Position numbers and translations under genes: made by a program. This document shows positions 37,836-48,182 of a stretch of DNA of 64,000 nt, in pieces. The DNA comes from Aestuariirhabdus litorea. GTDB lineage: Bacteria > Pseudomonadota > Gammaproteobacteria > Pseudomonadales > Aestuariirhabdaceae. Numbering within the stretch: the stretch's first letter is position 1; every line of letters starts with the position of its first letter. The notes under the pieces were generated by a model. The model had not been told where the DNA came from. It did no database searches and worked only from the letters and a program-made list of their open reading frames with translations. The stretch is taken from contig NZ_QWEZ01000001.1 of assembly GCF_003864255.1 (NCBI RefSeq), positions 2,108,001-2,172,000 of the forward strand, given 5' to 3'.

Positions 37836-39174
37836 GCGCCACCTCCTGCACCCAGCGCACAAACTGGTCACCGCGATCTTCAAAACCGCTGAACATATCA
37901 AAGCTGGCGCAAGCGGGTGCCAACAACACGGCATCACCCGCTTCTGCAATTTCCCATGCACGCACCACGGCATGGCGAAGATCTTCGCAACGTTCAGTCA
38001 CCTGCCCACGCAGCGACGCTTCCACGGCCGGCGCGTCACGACCGATCAAAAGGGAGGCCTTTACATAGTTTTGAACACTCGGCAGGAGGCCGGAAAAATC
38101 AGCGCCTTTGCCATCACCACCGGCAATCAGCACAATGCGTCCCTTCAGCGTTTGGCCAATGCCTTCGATGGCCGCTACCGCAGCGCCGACGTTGGTTGCC
38201 TTGCTGTCGTTAATGAACAGCACACCCGCACTTTCGGCCACCCACTGACAGCGGTGGGGCAACCCACTGAATTCACGAAGCACATCCAGCGCTGGTTCCA
38301 GAGGAAGGTGCAGGTTGTTGACAATCGCCAGCGCCGCCAGGGCATTGGCCTGGTTGTGACGCCCAAAAATCTTGAGCTCCGTAACCGGCAGCAGCAGGTT
38401 CGAGCCTTGCGCCAACCACTGCTGTCCATTCTCTTCCCGAATTCCGAACTGCCCGAGATCGGGCGAGCCGAGGCCAAAGCTGCCGATCCTCACCGCCGAA
38501 CCCACCAGCGGGCTACTCAGCGGATCATCCCGGTTGATGACGGCACTGCGGCAACCGCGGAAAATACGATGCTTGGCGCGATGGTAATCGGCCAGCCCCT
38601 CATAACGATCCATATGGTCTTCGCTGACATTCAGCACTGTCGCCACTTCGGCCCCGACCTTATCGGTGGTCTCCAACTGAAAGCTGGAGAGTTCAAGCAC
38701 AAAAATATCGGCATCGCTGTGCAGCAGGTCCAGAACAGGGGTGCCTATGTTGCCGCCTACGGCCACCTTTAGCCCGCAGGCCTGCAACATCTCACCCACC
38801 AGCGTGGTGACAGTGCTCTTGGCATTGGAGCCGGTAATGGCCACCAGCGGTTTGGTCACGGCGCGACAGAACAGCTCAATATCGCCAACCACCTCTACCC
38901 CTCGCTCGATCGCACTCGCCAGGGCGGGCTCCCGGAGCGAAACCCCGGGGCTGACCACCAGCAGGGTGGCGTCGTCGAACTGCCCCGGCTGGAAGGGCCC
39001 GGCGCTCACGCTGACCTCAGGGAACTGTTCGCGGAACGCATCCAGCTGCGGTGGTGTCGGCCTGCTATCAGCGACCCTAAACCCGAGCCCCATATCCGAA
39101 AAATAACGGGCACAGGCGATCCCGGTTTTTCCCAAACCGACAATCACTCTCTTTGTGTCCGTTGATATCAGCAT
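37828..39174 (-). CDS. murD: UDP-N-acetylmuramoylalanine--D-glutamate ligase MurD
   Basis: This 448-residue Mur ligase adds D-glutamate. The N-terminal Rossmann part (RVIVGLGKTGIACARYF), the ATP loop ITGSNAKSTVTTLVG near 110, SSFQLETT, and the FINDSKATNVGAAVAAIE block near 320 identify MurD. The ATP loop has Ala-Lys-Ser where Mur ligases often show Gly-Lys-Thr or -Ser. mraY ends 7 bp before its start. Confidence 0.96.
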   Translation of the reverse strand: MLISTDTKRVIVGLGKTGIACARYFSDMGLGFRVADSRPTPPQLDAFREQFPEVSVSAGPFQPGQFDDATLLVVSPGVSLREPALASAIERGVEVVGDIELFCRAVTKPLVAITGSNAKSTVTTLVGEMLQACGLKVAVGGNIGTPVLDLLHSDADIFVLELSSFQLETTDKVGAEVATVLNVSEDHMDRYEGLADYHRAKHRIFRGCRSAVINRDDPLSSPLVGSAVRIGSFGLGSPDLGQFGIREENGQQWLAQGSNLLLPVTELKIFGRHNQANALAALAIVNNLHLPLEPALDVLREFSGLPHRCQWVAESAGVLFINDSKATNVGAAVAAIEGIGQTLKGRIVLIAGGDGKGADFSGLLPSVQNYVKASLLIGRDAPAVEASLRGQVTERCEDLRHAVVRAWEIAEAGDAVLLAPACASFDMFSGFEDRGDQFVRWVQEVAHG

Positions 39175-39181
39175 GCTTTGC

Positions 39182-40264
39182 CTACCGCAGTTTCAGGGTG
39201 GCCAGTCCGACCAGGACCAGCATCAGTGTAATAATCCAGAAACGCACAATAACCCGTGGCTCCGGCCAGCCCTTGAGCTCGAAATGGTGATGCAGGGGCG
39301 CCATGCGGAAGATGCGACGTCCGGTCAATTTAAAGGAGGCTACCTGCAGGATGACCGATACCGTTTCCATCACGAACACGCCGCCCATAATGAACAGCAC
39401 AATTTCCTGGCGAACGATCACGGCGACCACCCCCAGGGCAGCCCCCAGCGCCAGCGCCCCCACATCACCCATAAAGACCTGGGCCGGATAGGTGTTAAAC
39501 CAAAGAAAACCCAGTCCCGCACCGGCCAGGGCCGCACAGAACACCATCAGTTCACCGGCACCGGCGATATAGGGAATGTGCAGGTACTCGGCAAAGCCGA
39601 TGTTGCCGCTGGCGTAGGCAAAGATTCCCAGTGCCCCGCCAACCATGACCGTGGGCATAATGGCGAGGCCATCCAGGCCATCGGTCAGGTTAACGGCGTT
39701 GCTCGACCCCACGATCACGAAGTAGGTCAGCACAATAAAGAGTGGCCCAAGATCCAGGGCAATCTCCTTGAAGAAGGGAACGATCAACTGGACTTCAGCA
39801 GGGCCACTGGCGGTAACGTAGAGCACTACGGCCGCGCCCGCACCGGCAACCGACTGCCACAGGTACTTCCAGCGCGCCGGCAAACCGCGGGGGTTTTTCT
39901 CCACCACCTTACGGTAATCATCCACCCAGCCCACGGCACCAAACAGAAAGGTGACCGCCAGCACGATCCACACATAGTGGTTACTGAGGTTGGCCCACAT
40001 CAGGGTACTGAGACCGAGGGCAACCAGAATCAGGGCTCCCCCCATGGTCGGGGTACCGGCTTTGCTCAAGTGGGTTTGGGGACCGTCGTCACGCACCGCT
40101 TGCCCGATCTGGTAATGGCGAAGGCGGTTGATCATCAGGGGCCCAAGCCATAAACAGATGGCTAACGCGGTCAGCACCCCCAGAATCGCGCGCAGGGTCA
40201 GGTACTGCACCACGTTAAATGCACTGTAGTATTGCGCCAGATACTCGCTGATCCATACCAGCAT
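39182..40264 (-). CDS. mraY: Phospho-N-acetylmuramoyl-pentapeptide transferase MraY
   Basis: This 360-residue polytopic enzyme makes lipid I. Ten membrane helices, the catalytic Asp pair in [40 protein letters not shown] and the C-terminal [15 protein letters not shown] (His triad) are all intact. Its start shares a base with the murF stop (ATGA type overlap at 40264). Confidence 0.97.
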   Translation of the reverse strand: MLVWISEYLAQYYSAFNVVQYLTLRAILGVLTALAICLWLGPLMINRLRHYQIGQAVRDDGPQTHLSKAGTPTMGGALILVALGLSTLMWANLSNHYVWIVLAVTFLFGAVGWVDDYRKVVEKNPRGLPARWKYLWQSVAGAGAAVVLYVTASGPAEVQLIVPFFKEIALDLGPLFIVLTYFVIVGSSNAVNLTDGLDGLAIMPTVMVGGALGIFAYASGNIGFAEYLHIPYIAGAGELMVFCAALAGAGLGFLWFNTYPAQVFMGDVGALALGAALGVVAVIVRQEIVLFIMGGVFVMETVSVILQVASFKLTGRRIFRMAPLHHHFELKGWPEPRVIVRFWIITLMLVLVGLATLKLR

Positions 40265-41631
40265 TAGTGAGCCCCCCCGGAGACTTCATTGCTCATTGCG
40301 GCCACCACCTCTTCCATCTTCGAGCTGCGAGATCCCTTGACCAGGAAGGTGACGCCGCTTGCCGCCCTCTTGGTCAGTGCCGAGATCAGCTCCTGCTTAT
40401 CAAGGGTTGAGAACGCACCGGCACCAAATGCCCAGGCCGCTTCTGCACTCAGCGGCCCCACCGCATAGAGTGCATCGATCCCCTGCTGCCGGGCATAACT
40501 CCCCAACTGCCGGTGCGCCTCTATGGCTTCGCTCCCCAGCTCAGCCATATCCCCTACTACCAGTACCTTTTCACTCCGGTACTTACTCAACAAATCAATA
40601 GCGGCCCGAAACGATGCCGGGTTCGCGTTGTAGGTATCATCGATAATCCGGCAGCCACCCACGCCTTGCAGGGACACCCCTCGTCCGGCAACAGGACGGG
40701 CCGCTTCCAGGCCCGCAACCACCTGCTCGACTTCGGCACCGGCTGCGATTGCCAGGCCGGCCGCCGCCAACGCATTGGAAACATTGTGTTCACCGGCTAA
40801 CCCCAGCGCCACCGGGTATTCTGCACCGCCGTAGCAGAGGTTGAAGGTACAGCTCTCGCTGTCTGCGTGGATATTGGCCGCGTGCAGGTCTGCCTCGTTA
40901 CGCCGCACCGAGAAGCAGATGATTCGATGCTCACCGCACAGCCCCTGCCAATACTCGTAAAACGGATCATCCAGGTTCAGGACCGCAGTGCCATCACTGG
41001 TCAACCCTGAAATAATTTCCCCTTTAGCCTGGGCGATAGCGCGCAGGGAGCCAAAGCCTTCGATGTGCGCTGCCGAAACGTTATTGACCAGAACAGCATT
41101 TGGCTCGACCAGGGCAACGCTGTATTCGATTTCACCCACAGCACTGGCACCGAGCTCAATCACCGCATACCGGTGCTGGTCCTCAAGCTGGCTAAGGGTC
41201 AAGGGAGCGCCGAAGTCGTTATTGAGGTTGCCACGGGTCGCATGAACGGAACCCATCTGTGCGAAGATTGAAGCGCAGAGCTCCTTGACAGTGGTTTTGC
41301 CACAGCTACCGGTGATGGCAACCACTGGCCCCTTAAACTGGCGTCGTACCCACCGCCCAACCTGGCCCAAGGCGAGCCGGGTATCGGCCACCTGCAGCTG
41401 TGGCAGCAGGGTATTAACGGGCGTCCGCACAATAGCGGCGGCCGCGCCTGCCTCACGGGCTGCTTCTACAAAGTCGTGACCATCGAACGAGGGCCCTTCA
41501 ATAGCCACAAACAGGGCACCGGGCTGCAGGGTACGGCTGTCGATACTGACGCTGGAGAAACCGACATCGTCACCAAAGAGTTCGGCATCCAGAACGGGCT
41601 GCAATTGACTCAGCAAAGGGTGACCTATCAT
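40264..41631 (-). CDS. murF: UDP-MurNAc-tripeptide--D-alanyl-D-alanine ligase MurF
   Basis: This 455-residue Mur ligase attaches the D-Ala-D-Ala dipeptide made by Ddl. The N-terminal substrate-binding domain ([16 protein letters not shown]), ATP loop [13 protein letters not shown] near 108 and [17 protein letters not shown] near 315 identify it. I choose ATG 41631 over a GTG at 41649 because AAGGAGCACAGTC precedes it and it forms an ATGA overlap with the murE stop. Confidence 0.95.
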   Translation of the reverse strand: MIGHPLLSQLQPVLDAELFGDDVGFSSVSIDSRTLQPGALFVAIEGPSFDGHDFVEAAREAGAAAAIVRTPVNTLLPQLQVADTRLALGQVGRWVRRQFKGPVVAITGSCGKTTVKELCASIFAQMGSVHATRGNLNNDFGAPLTLSQLEDQHRYAVIELGASAVGEIEYSVALVEPNAVLVNNVSAAHIEGFGSLRAIAQAKGEIISGLTSDGTAVLNLDDPFYEYWQGLCGEHRIICFSVRRNEADLHAANIHADSESCTFNLCYGGAEYPVALGLAGEHNVSNALAAAGLAIAAGAEVEQVVAGLEAARPVAGRGVSLQGVGGCRIIDDTYNANPASFRAAIDLLSKYRSEKVLVVGDMAELGSEAIEAHRQLGSYARQQGIDALYAVGPLSAEAAWAFGAGAFSTLDKQELISALTKRAASGVTFLVKGSRSSKMEEVVAAMSNEVSGGAH

Positions 41632-43145
41632 GACTGTGCTCCTTGCCACTGCTGCAGAGCCAGCTCGACCTGCTGCTGGTCACTAAAGGGGTAACGCACG
41701 CCCTTGATCTCCTGATACGCCTCATGGCCTTTGCCCGCCACCACCACGATGTCCTGTGGCGACGCGGTGGAGACTGCTGCGGCAATCGCCGCGGCACGAT
41801 CACCCATGCTCAGGGTACGGCTGCGTGCCGCTTCGTCCGCACCAAGCAGGACATCCGCAATAATCTGTTCAGGATCTTCAGAGCGAGGGTTGTCGCTGGT
41901 GACAATCACTGAACCGGCCCCCTTCAGGGCAGCCTTCAGCATCAGCGGACGCTTGCCCGGATCCCGATCGCCACCACAACCAAAGAGGCAGGTTACCCGC
42001 CCCTCACAGTGGGTCGCCACTGCCGCCAGTAGACTCTCCAGAGCATCCGGTGTATGCGCATAATCCACGATCACCAGCGGACGGCCTCCCCCGCCAAAAC
42101 GCTGCATGCGTCCATCCACCGCTTTCAAGCTGTTAGCCGCCTGCAGCAGATCATTGAGGGGGTAGCCCTGTAGCCCGAGGGCGCCGATCACTGCAATCAG
42201 GTTGGCCAGGTTAAATGCCCCCAGCAGCGGTGTGTTGAGCTCCACCTCCCCCCAGGGGGTCACCAGTATGGCCCGGATACCCTCGGCCAGGAACTGCACA
42301 TCACGCGGATAGATATCCGCTGTGCCTGGGCGCAGACTATAACCGAGCGCCTCAACCCCGTTCCTGAGCTGGGTTTTCATCAGCGAGGCGTAACGGTCAT
42401 CTTCATTAATCACGGCGTATTTCAGGCTTGGAGTGGAGAACAGCATCGCTTTGGCGCGCGCATACTCCTCCATGCTGCCATGGTAATCAAGATGGTCCCG
42501 GGTCAGGTTGGTGAAAATGGCGGTGGTGAAGCCCACCCCGGAAGTCCGTCCCTGCTCGAGGCCGTGGGAGGAGGCTTCCATGGAGAGGTTCAACACCCCG
42601 GCATCCACCAGCTCGGCCATAAAACGGTGGGTGGTCACCAGGTCTGCGGTGGTATTCAGGCTAGACTGGAGGTTGCCAATAAAACCTAACCCCAGCGTCC
42701 CCATCACCCCGCAGCGAACACCAAGAGACTCCAGTATCTGAGCCAGGTAATGGGAGCAGGAAGTCTTGCCGTTGGTTCCGGTCACGCCGTAGATGTTCAG
42801 GGCGTGAGAGGGGTTACCGTAAAAGGCTGACACAATCGAGCCCGCTTGCTGCGCCAGCGAAGGCAGGCCAACAACTGCGACCTTGTTCCTCCACTCCAGG
42901 GTCGGCACCGCCTCTTCCGTTTGAGCAACCACTGCAACGGCGCCCGCCGCAATGGCATCATCGATAAACTGGCGGCCGTCCACCTGGGTACCCGCCAGCG
43001 CCATAAAAAGATCGCCATCAGCCACTTGCCGGCTATCGAGACAAATACCCGCCACACTCAGCTCAGTCAAAAGCCCAAGCTGGCGCTCGGGCAGATAGGT
43101 TGATAGCAGCTGGGAAAGCGGCTGGATTCGGGGAGTCATTATCAT
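41628..43145 (-). CDS. murE: UDP-MurNAc-tripeptide synthetase MurE (meso-DAP adding)
   Basis: This 505-residue Mur ligase adds the third residue. SRQVADGDLFMAL, VTGTNGKTSCSHYLAQ near 117 and the specificity motif DNPR in VTSDNPRSEDP near 420 are seen; DNPR marks use of meso-diaminopimelate, as expected for a Gram-negative wall. The start ATG 43145 overlaps the ftsI stop and is preceded by GAAGAGGAC; a second ATG lies 6 bp on. Confidence 0.96.
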   Translation of the reverse strand: MIMTPRIQPLSQLLSTYLPERQLGLLTELSVAGICLDSRQVADGDLFMALAGTQVDGRQFIDDAIAAGAVAVVAQTEEAVPTLEWRNKVAVVGLPSLAQQAGSIVSAFYGNPSHALNIYGVTGTNGKTSCSHYLAQILESLGVRCGVMGTLGLGFIGNLQSSLNTTADLVTTHRFMAELVDAGVLNLSMEASSHGLEQGRTSGVGFTTAIFTNLTRDHLDYHGSMEEYARAKAMLFSTPSLKYAVINEDDRYASLMKTQLRNGVEALGYSLRPGTADIYPRDVQFLAEGIRAILVTPWGEVELNTPLLGAFNLANLIAVIGALGLQGYPLNDLLQAANSLKAVDGRMQRFGGGGRPLVIVDYAHTPDALESLLAAVATHCEGRVTCLFGCGGDRDPGKRPLMLKAALKGAGSVIVTSDNPRSEDPEQIIADVLLGADEAARSRTLSMGDRAAAIAAAVSTASPQDIVVVAGKGHEAYQEIKGVRYPFSDQQQVELALQQWQGAQS

Positions 43146-44863
43146 GTCCTCTTCACCGAGCCCTGCCGTTGTTTGGCAGTTATGGTTTTCACATCTGCAG
43201 GCGTTTCTCCCAGCAGGTGTAAGGTGCCAGCAACCACACTCGAGAACACCGGGGCAGCGACGGCCCCACCGTAGTAGTCGCCACTCTTGGGGTTATCAAT
43301 CATCACCACGGTGACGATACGGGGTTGATCAGCTGGTGCCATACCGGCAAAAGTGGACATGTATTGGTCCTCTTCATAGCCGGCGCTGCTGACCTTATGT
43401 ACGGTGCCGGTCTTTCCGGATACGCTGTACCCTTCTACCGCGGCCTGGGTGCCTGTACCTCCCGCCTCAACCACAGCGCTCAACATGCGGCGCACATCAC
43501 GGGCTACCCGAGGAGAGATGACCTGTTCGGGTCTGGCTTCACGATTGCCATCCCGTAGCAGGGTCACTGGCTTTTTAACCCCGTCACGGGCCAGCACGCT
43601 GTAGGCCGAAGCCAGTTGAAGCGCCGTTACGGAAATGCCATAGCCATAGGATAAAGTGGCTGTTTCAGTCGGCCGCCAGCGCCCCCTGCTGGGCAGGCTA
43701 CCGCTGCTTTCACCCGGAAACCCACTGCCGGACGCCTGCCCCAGGCCGAGCTGGTAAAACAGATCCCAAATTGGCTCAGCGCCGATGTCGAGGGCGATCT
43801 TGCTGGTTGCCACATTGCTCGACTTGGCCAACAGCGTGGTCATATCGACCACACCGTAGTTGCGGTGATCCTTCACTTGCAGATGAGGCCCAACCCGGAA
43901 GAGGCCGGGCGTGGTATCAATTTTGGAGCCTGTGCCATATCGCCCGGTTTCGAAGGCCGCGGCTAGCGTCAGGGGTTTTACGGTGGAACCGGGTTCGAAC
44001 ACATCGGTCATGGCCCTATTGCGCAGGCTGGCCACATTAATGCGCTTGCGGTTGTTCGGGTTGTAGGCGGGCTGGTTAACCATCGCCAACACCTCTCCCG
44101 ACTCCACATCCATCACCACCATCGAGCCACCATCGGCATTATGCTGGCTAACGGCCGCTTTCAATTCGCGATAGGCCAGGTACTGAACTCGCATATCGAT
44201 ACTGAGCATCAGGTCTTTACCGGGGTCTGCACTGGCAACCAGCTCAGCGCTCTTGACCAACCGTCCGCGACGATCCTTTAGCATACGATATTTTCCGGGG
44301 CGCCCCTCCAGCCAGTCGTTATAGGAGAGCTCAAGCCCCTCCTGCCCGTTGCCATCCACATCGGTAAAGCCCACCAGATGGGCGGCCACTTCTCCCGAAG
44401 GGTAATAACGACGGTATTCGTCGATGGAGTAGATGCCGTCTATATCAAGGTCCAGTACCGCCTTACCCTGATCCGGGGTCAGGTGGCGTTTGAGGTAAAC
44501 GAACTCCCTGGACTCATTGCCCAACATTCTTGCCTTGAGGTAGCGCTCTGAAAGGTTGAGCTTTTTGGAGAGTTCTGCCCAGGGCAGATCATCCGCTTTA
44601 ACCTCCTGTGGGTTTACCCAGATGGAAACCACCGGAGTGCTCACGGCCAGCGCGCGGCCGTTGCGGTCAAAAATAATGCCGCGGGTGGCTGCAATCCGGG
44701 AGTAGCGAACAGTGCGCTTGTCACCCTCGTCCTGCAGGAACTGTCGGTCAACAACCTGAAGATCGACGATGCGCCACATCACTACCGCGGTGGCAATAGC
44801 CACCAGCGTCAGCACGAAGGCAAAACGTGCCGGATAGGGACCATGGCGTGCGGCTTTACTCAC
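43142..44863 (-). CDS. ftsI: Septal transpeptidase FtsI (PBP3)
   Basis: This 573-residue class B penicillin-binding protein cross-links septal peptidoglycan. After a cytoplasmic tail and one membrane helix (about 13-33) come the pedestal domain and a transpeptidase domain with FEPGSTVKPLT (active-site Ser), SSN in LLAKSSNVATSK and SGKTGTVHK. I choose the GTG at 44863: it forms a GTGA overlap with the ftsL stop and gives a length near that of Pseudomonas PBP3. A longer frame to 44983 runs through ftsL. Confidence 0.94.
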   Translation of the reverse strand: MSKAARHGPYPARFAFVLTLVAIATAVVMWRIVDLQVVDRQFLQDEGDKRTVRYSRIAATRGIIFDRNGRALAVSTPVVSIWVNPQEVKADDLPWAELSKKLNLSERYLKARMLGNESREFVYLKRHLTPDQGKAVLDLDIDGIYSIDEYRRYYPSGEVAAHLVGFTDVDGNGQEGLELSYNDWLEGRPGKYRMLKDRRGRLVKSAELVASADPGKDLMLSIDMRVQYLAYRELKAAVSQHNADGGSMVVMDVESGEVLAMVNQPAYNPNNRKRINVASLRNRAMTDVFEPGSTVKPLTLAAAFETGRYGTGSKIDTTPGLFRVGPHLQVKDHRNYGVVDMTTLLAKSSNVATSKIALDIGAEPIWDLFYQLGLGQASGSGFPGESSGSLPSRGRWRPTETATLSYGYGISVTALQLASAYSVLARDGVKKPVTLLRDGNREARPEQVISPRVARDVRRMLSAVVEAGGTGTQAAVEGYSVSGKTGTVHKVSSAGYEEDQYMSTFAGMAPADQPRIVTVVMIDNPKSGDYYGGAVAAPVFSSVVAGTLHLLGETPADVKTITAKQRQGSVKRT

Positions 44864-45153
44864 CGGACCACCATAACCATATCTTTGGGATGAGGAATAT
44901 TCATATTCAGTTGTTTGCTGGCCAGTAGCTCTATTCGACTCGGTGTGGTCAGGGTGCTGTGCTGAAGAAGCAGCTGCCCCCACTGCACCTGGGACAGGTG
45001 TTTGTAGTTGGTTTCTTCCATTAGCTGGTTAAATGCCAGGCGGTTCAGGTGGGCGACATAGGTCACTGCAAACGCTGAGGCAGCAACGGCAACCAGCAAG
45101 GCCAGCACCAACAGGTGCTGCTTGCAGATCAATTGTTGCCACACGGTTTTCAC
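44860..45153 (-). CDS. ftsL: Cell division protein FtsL
   Basis: This 97-residue bitopic protein has one membrane helix (about residues 14-36) and a periplasmic leucine-zipper-like coiled coil ending with RIELLASKQLNMNIPHPKDMVMV, the usual FtsL C-terminus. It forms a complex with FtsB and FtsQ and activates FtsWI. It begins with GTG, behind AAGGGGGGATGGG. The 21 bp before it separate it from rsmH. Confidence 0.9.
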   Translation of the reverse strand: MKTVWQQLICKQHLLVLALLVAVAASAFAVTYVAHLNRLAFNQLMEETNYKHLSQVQWGQLLLQHSTLTTPSRIELLASKQLNMNIPHPKDMVMVVR

Positions 45154-45174
45154 CCCATCCCCCCCTTGGCTCGA

Positions 45175-46095
45175 CTAGCCTATTTTTTCTGCAACTCGCA
45201 TCACCGCGCTTCGTGCACGGGGATTTCTATTGACCTCTTCGGCACTGGCTTTGATCGCCTTTCCTACCGAGCGCAAACGTTTGTTCAGCTGATCCTCGCG
45301 AACCGGCAACCCCGGGGGCAACTCATCCCCCTTCACATGCTTGCGGATAAAGCGCTTAACGATCCGGTCCTCCAGCGAATGAAAGCTGATAACCACCAGG
45401 CGTCCGCCCGGCTTCAACAACTCCAGCGCCTTATCGAGAACAACCTCCAGATCCTTCAACTCCGAGTTGATGTAAATACGAATACCCTGAAAGGCCCGGG
45501 TGGCGGGATTCTTGCCCTTTTCCCAGCGCGGGTTGGCCTCCGCCACAATACGCGCCAGCTGCGCGGTTCGGGTGATCGGCGATGAGGATCGAGCCTCAAC
45601 GATCGCCCGCGCCATCCGCCGTGCAAATCGCTCCTCTCCGTAGGTTTTCAGCACCCAGGCGATATCCTCTTCCGAAGCCCGGGCAATCCACTCGGCGGCG
45701 CTCTCCCCACGCTCGGAATCCATTCGCATATCCAGCGGGCCGTCGTTAAGAAAGCTGAACCCCCGCTCCGGGTCATCGAGCTGGGGTGAAGAGACTCCCA
45801 GATCCAGCAGGATACCGTCGAGCGGACCACCCACCAGGCTGTCAATCTCGGCAAAGGAGCCTCGCTGGATGGAGAAACGGGCATCCGCCTCTGCCAGCTC
45901 AACCGCCGTTGCATAGGCTCGGGGGTCCTTATCAATAGCAACCAGCGATCCGGCCTCATCCAGCGAGGAGAGAATCAGCCGCGAGTGACCTCCGCGACCA
46001 AAGGTGCCATCCACGTAGCGTCCCGAGGGGCTAAGAATCAGTGACGACACTGCTTCGGTCAGCAGGACGGTTTCATGTTGATCATGGTTCGTCAT
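45175..46095 (-). CDS. rsmH: 16S rRNA m4C1402 methyltransferase RsmH
   Basis: This 306-residue SAM-dependent enzyme (formerly MraW) methylates N4 of C1402 in 16S r[13 protein letters not shown] at the start, [16 protein letters not shown] (SAM site) near 28, [15 protein letters not shown] near 95 and [16 protein letters not shown] near 230 are conserved. RsmI, acting on the same nucleotide's ribose, is encoded 1.1 kb away. One base separates its start from the mraZ stop. Confidence 0.96.
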   Translation of the reverse strand: MTNHDQHETVLLTEAVSSLILSPSGRYVDGTFGRGGHSRLILSSLDEAGSLVAIDKDPRAYATAVELAEADARFSIQRGSFAEIDSLVGGPLDGILLDLGVSSPQLDDPERGFSFLNDGPLDMRMDSERGESAAEWIARASEEDIAWVLKTYGEERFARRMARAIVEARSSSPITRTAQLARIVAEANPRWEKGKNPATRAFQGIRIYINSELKDLEVVLDKALELLKPGGRLVVISFHSLEDRIVKRFIRKHVKGDELPPGLPVREDQLNKRLRSVGKAIKASAEEVNRNPRARSAVMRVAEKIG

Positions 46096-46096
46096 T

Positions 46097-46555
46097 TTAT
46101 AGTGACAGAGAACTCAGCTCTGCCGGCACCTCTTCGTCGCCATTGCCCAGCGCCAGGTCCTCGCTCAAACGGTCGGCCCAGCGCTCCTCACTCCATAACT
46201 CGAACTTCTTGCCCTGCCCCACCAGAATGCAGCGCTTATCCAGGCCCGCGTGCTCGCGCAACAGGGGCGGCACCAGGATCCGGCTACTGGAATCCATCTC
46301 AACGTCGGTCGCATGACCGATCAGCAGTCGCTGGATGCGACGCGTCAAGGGGTTAAAGCTGGGGAGCGCTTCGATCTTGGTCTGGATCTCTTCCCATTCA
46401 GCCAAGGGGTAGATCAGCAGGCAGGGCTGGTCGGTATCGATGGTCGCTACCAGGCAGCCATCATCGTGCGCAAGCAGTCGCTCGCGATACTTTGTCGGTA
46501 TCGCAAGACGCCCCTTGGCATCGAGATTGATGGCGCTAGCTCCCCTGAACCTCAC
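46097..46555 (-). CDS. mraZ: Transcriptional regulator MraZ
   Basis: This 152-residue AbrB-fold regulator represses the dcw cluster in E. coli. It contains two repeats of the MraZ domain with the DxxxR motif: [15 protein letters not shown] near residue 10 and [15 protein letters not shown] near 85. It begins with GTG behind AAGGGGGAGTT. Three MraZ boxes lie directly upstream, so autoregulation is very likely. Confidence 0.95.
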   Translation of the reverse strand: MRFRGASAINLDAKGRLAIPTKYRERLLAHDDGCLVATIDTDQPCLLIYPLAEWEEIQTKIEALPSFNPLTRRIQRLLIGHATDVEMDSSSRILVPPLLREHAGLDKRCILVGQGKKFELWSEERWADRLSEDLALGNGDEEVPAELSSLSL

Positions 46556-46568
46556 AACTCCCCCTTTT

Positions 46569-46595
46569 ACCCACTTTTACCCACTTTATGCCACT
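46569..46595 (-). promoter_or_regulatory. MraZ operator: three 10-bp-spaced boxes
   Basis: On the minus strand AGTGGCA, AGTGGGT and AGTGGGT occur at exactly 10-bp intervals (46589-46595, 46579-46585, 46569-46575), the TGGGN-repeat arrangement bound by MraZ. They occupy the first transcribed bases and end next to the ribosome-binding site of mraZ. Confidence 0.85.
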
Positions 46596-46602
46596 TTGAG
46601 AC

Positions 46603-46631
46603 ACTATAGGAATGCCGGGGGGGACAGTCAA
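46603..46631 (-). promoter_or_regulatory. Main dcw-cluster (mraZ) promoter
   Basis: On the minus strand TTGACT (46626-46631) and TATAGT (46603-46608) are 17 bp apart, each five of six to consensus. The predicted start, near 46596, falls on the first MraZ box. Confidence 0.85.
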
Positions 46632-46844
46632 CAGGCCGGATCGCAAAATTAGCTTTAAAATCAGGGCGATATGGCCAGTTTTGTCATCCCGTGAGGGTTT
46701 AGCGGGAAGCGCCTGAGGGATTTGTTTTTGCAATACAAGCAGATAAACCACCAACTTAAAGTGATTTATCAGGAGTAAGATTATTTTGGTCTATCCAGGG
46801 GATTTGTAGTACGCGTCTCATTCCTGCGAGACGGGGGGAGAATG

Positions 46845-47193
<349 letters not shown>

Positions 47194-47198
47194 GGGCT

Positions 47199-47227
47199 AG
47201 ACTAACCGCCTTTCAACTGCAGGGCAA
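47199..47227 (-). promoter_or_regulatory. rnpB promoter candidate inside the end of rsmI
   Basis: On the minus strand TTGCCC (47222-47227) and TAGTCT (47199-47204) are 17 bp apart and lie the right distance from the rnpB 5' end. The rsmI stop codon TAG (47202-47204) is the first half of the -10. The -10 match is modest. Confidence 0.5.
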
Positions 47228-48050
47228 GCTGGTAGAGCGCCTTTTTCCGCACCCCGCTGATGCGCGAGGCCAGTGCACTGGCCTGCTTGAGGGGCAACTC
47301 CTCGAGCAGTATTTCCAGCATCCGCCGGGTCTCGGGATCGACCTCATCCTGCCCGCTTTGCGCAGGCGCTCCCCGCACCAGAACCACGAACTCACCGCGC
47401 TGCTGGTTGCTGTCGCCACGCATCCATTCCAGCACCTCGGCGACCGGCCCTCCCTGAATGGTCTCAAAGGTTTTGCTGATCTCCCGCGCCACCACCAGCT
47501 CCCGGTCATCCCCCAGCAGTTCGACCAGATCCTCCATACAATCGAGAATACGGTGGGTCGACTCGTAAAAGATCCAGGTGGCCTCAGCGCTCGCCAACTG
47601 TTCGATCCGCTGCCGCCGGGCACCGCGCTTGGCAGGCAGAAATCCCTCGAACTGGAAGCGGTCCGAAGGCAGCCCCGCTACCGACAACGCAGCGATCATC
47701 GCACTGGCACCTGGCACAGGCACCACCCGGATCCCCCGCTGGCGGGCTTCGCTCACCAGGTGGTAGCCCGGATCGGAGATCAGGGGCGTGCCCGCATCGG
47801 AGATCAACGCCACGCTCTCACCGGCCGCGATCCGATCCAGCAGACGGCCACTGCGCTCGCGCTCGTTATGGTCGTGATACGCGAGCATGGGGGTGGAGAC
47901 CCCCAGATGGTCGAGCAGGCGCGCGCTGTGGCGCGTATCCTCGGCGGCAATCAGGTCCACCTCCCCCAAAACACGAATCGCCCGCGCCGAAATATCCTCC
48001 AGGTTACCGATCGGTGTTGCCACCACATATAGAGTTGCACCGCTTTCCAT
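47202..48050 (-). CDS. rsmI: 16S rRNA 2'-O-methyltransferase RsmI
   Basis: This 282-residue tetrapyrrole-methylase-fold enzyme methylates the ribose of C1402 in 16S rRNA. LYVVATPIGNLEDIS, AAEDTRHSARLL, SDAGTPLISDPGYHLV and FYESTHRILD are the RsmI motifs. I use ATG 48050; the TTG just before it is 7 bp from GGAG and cannot be excluded. The gene is divergent from lpoA, as yraL is from yraM in E. coli, and its stop lies within the rnpB promoter candidate. Confidence 0.95.
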   Translation of the reverse strand: MESGATLYVVATPIGNLEDISARAIRVLGEVDLIAAEDTRHSARLLDHLGVSTPMLAYHDHNERERSGRLLDRIAAGESVALISDAGTPLISDPGYHLVSEARQRGIRVVPVPGASAMIAALSVAGLPSDRFQFEGFLPAKRGARRQRIEQLASAEATWIFYESTHRILDCMEDLVELLGDDRELVVAREISKTFETIQGGPVAEVLEWMRGDSNQQRGEFVVLVRGAPAQSGQDEVDPETRRMLEILLEELPLKQASALASRISGVRKKALYQLALQLKGG

Positions 48051-48182
48051 CAAGATTGGACTCCGCCCACAGAAGAAGACCTAGTATATAGGAAATCAAA
48101 CAGCGTCTCGGTTAGAATGAACCTTCGCGCGGAGATCACCGATCCGCACCACCGCTTTCCTTAAGACCATTGCCGATCGCCC

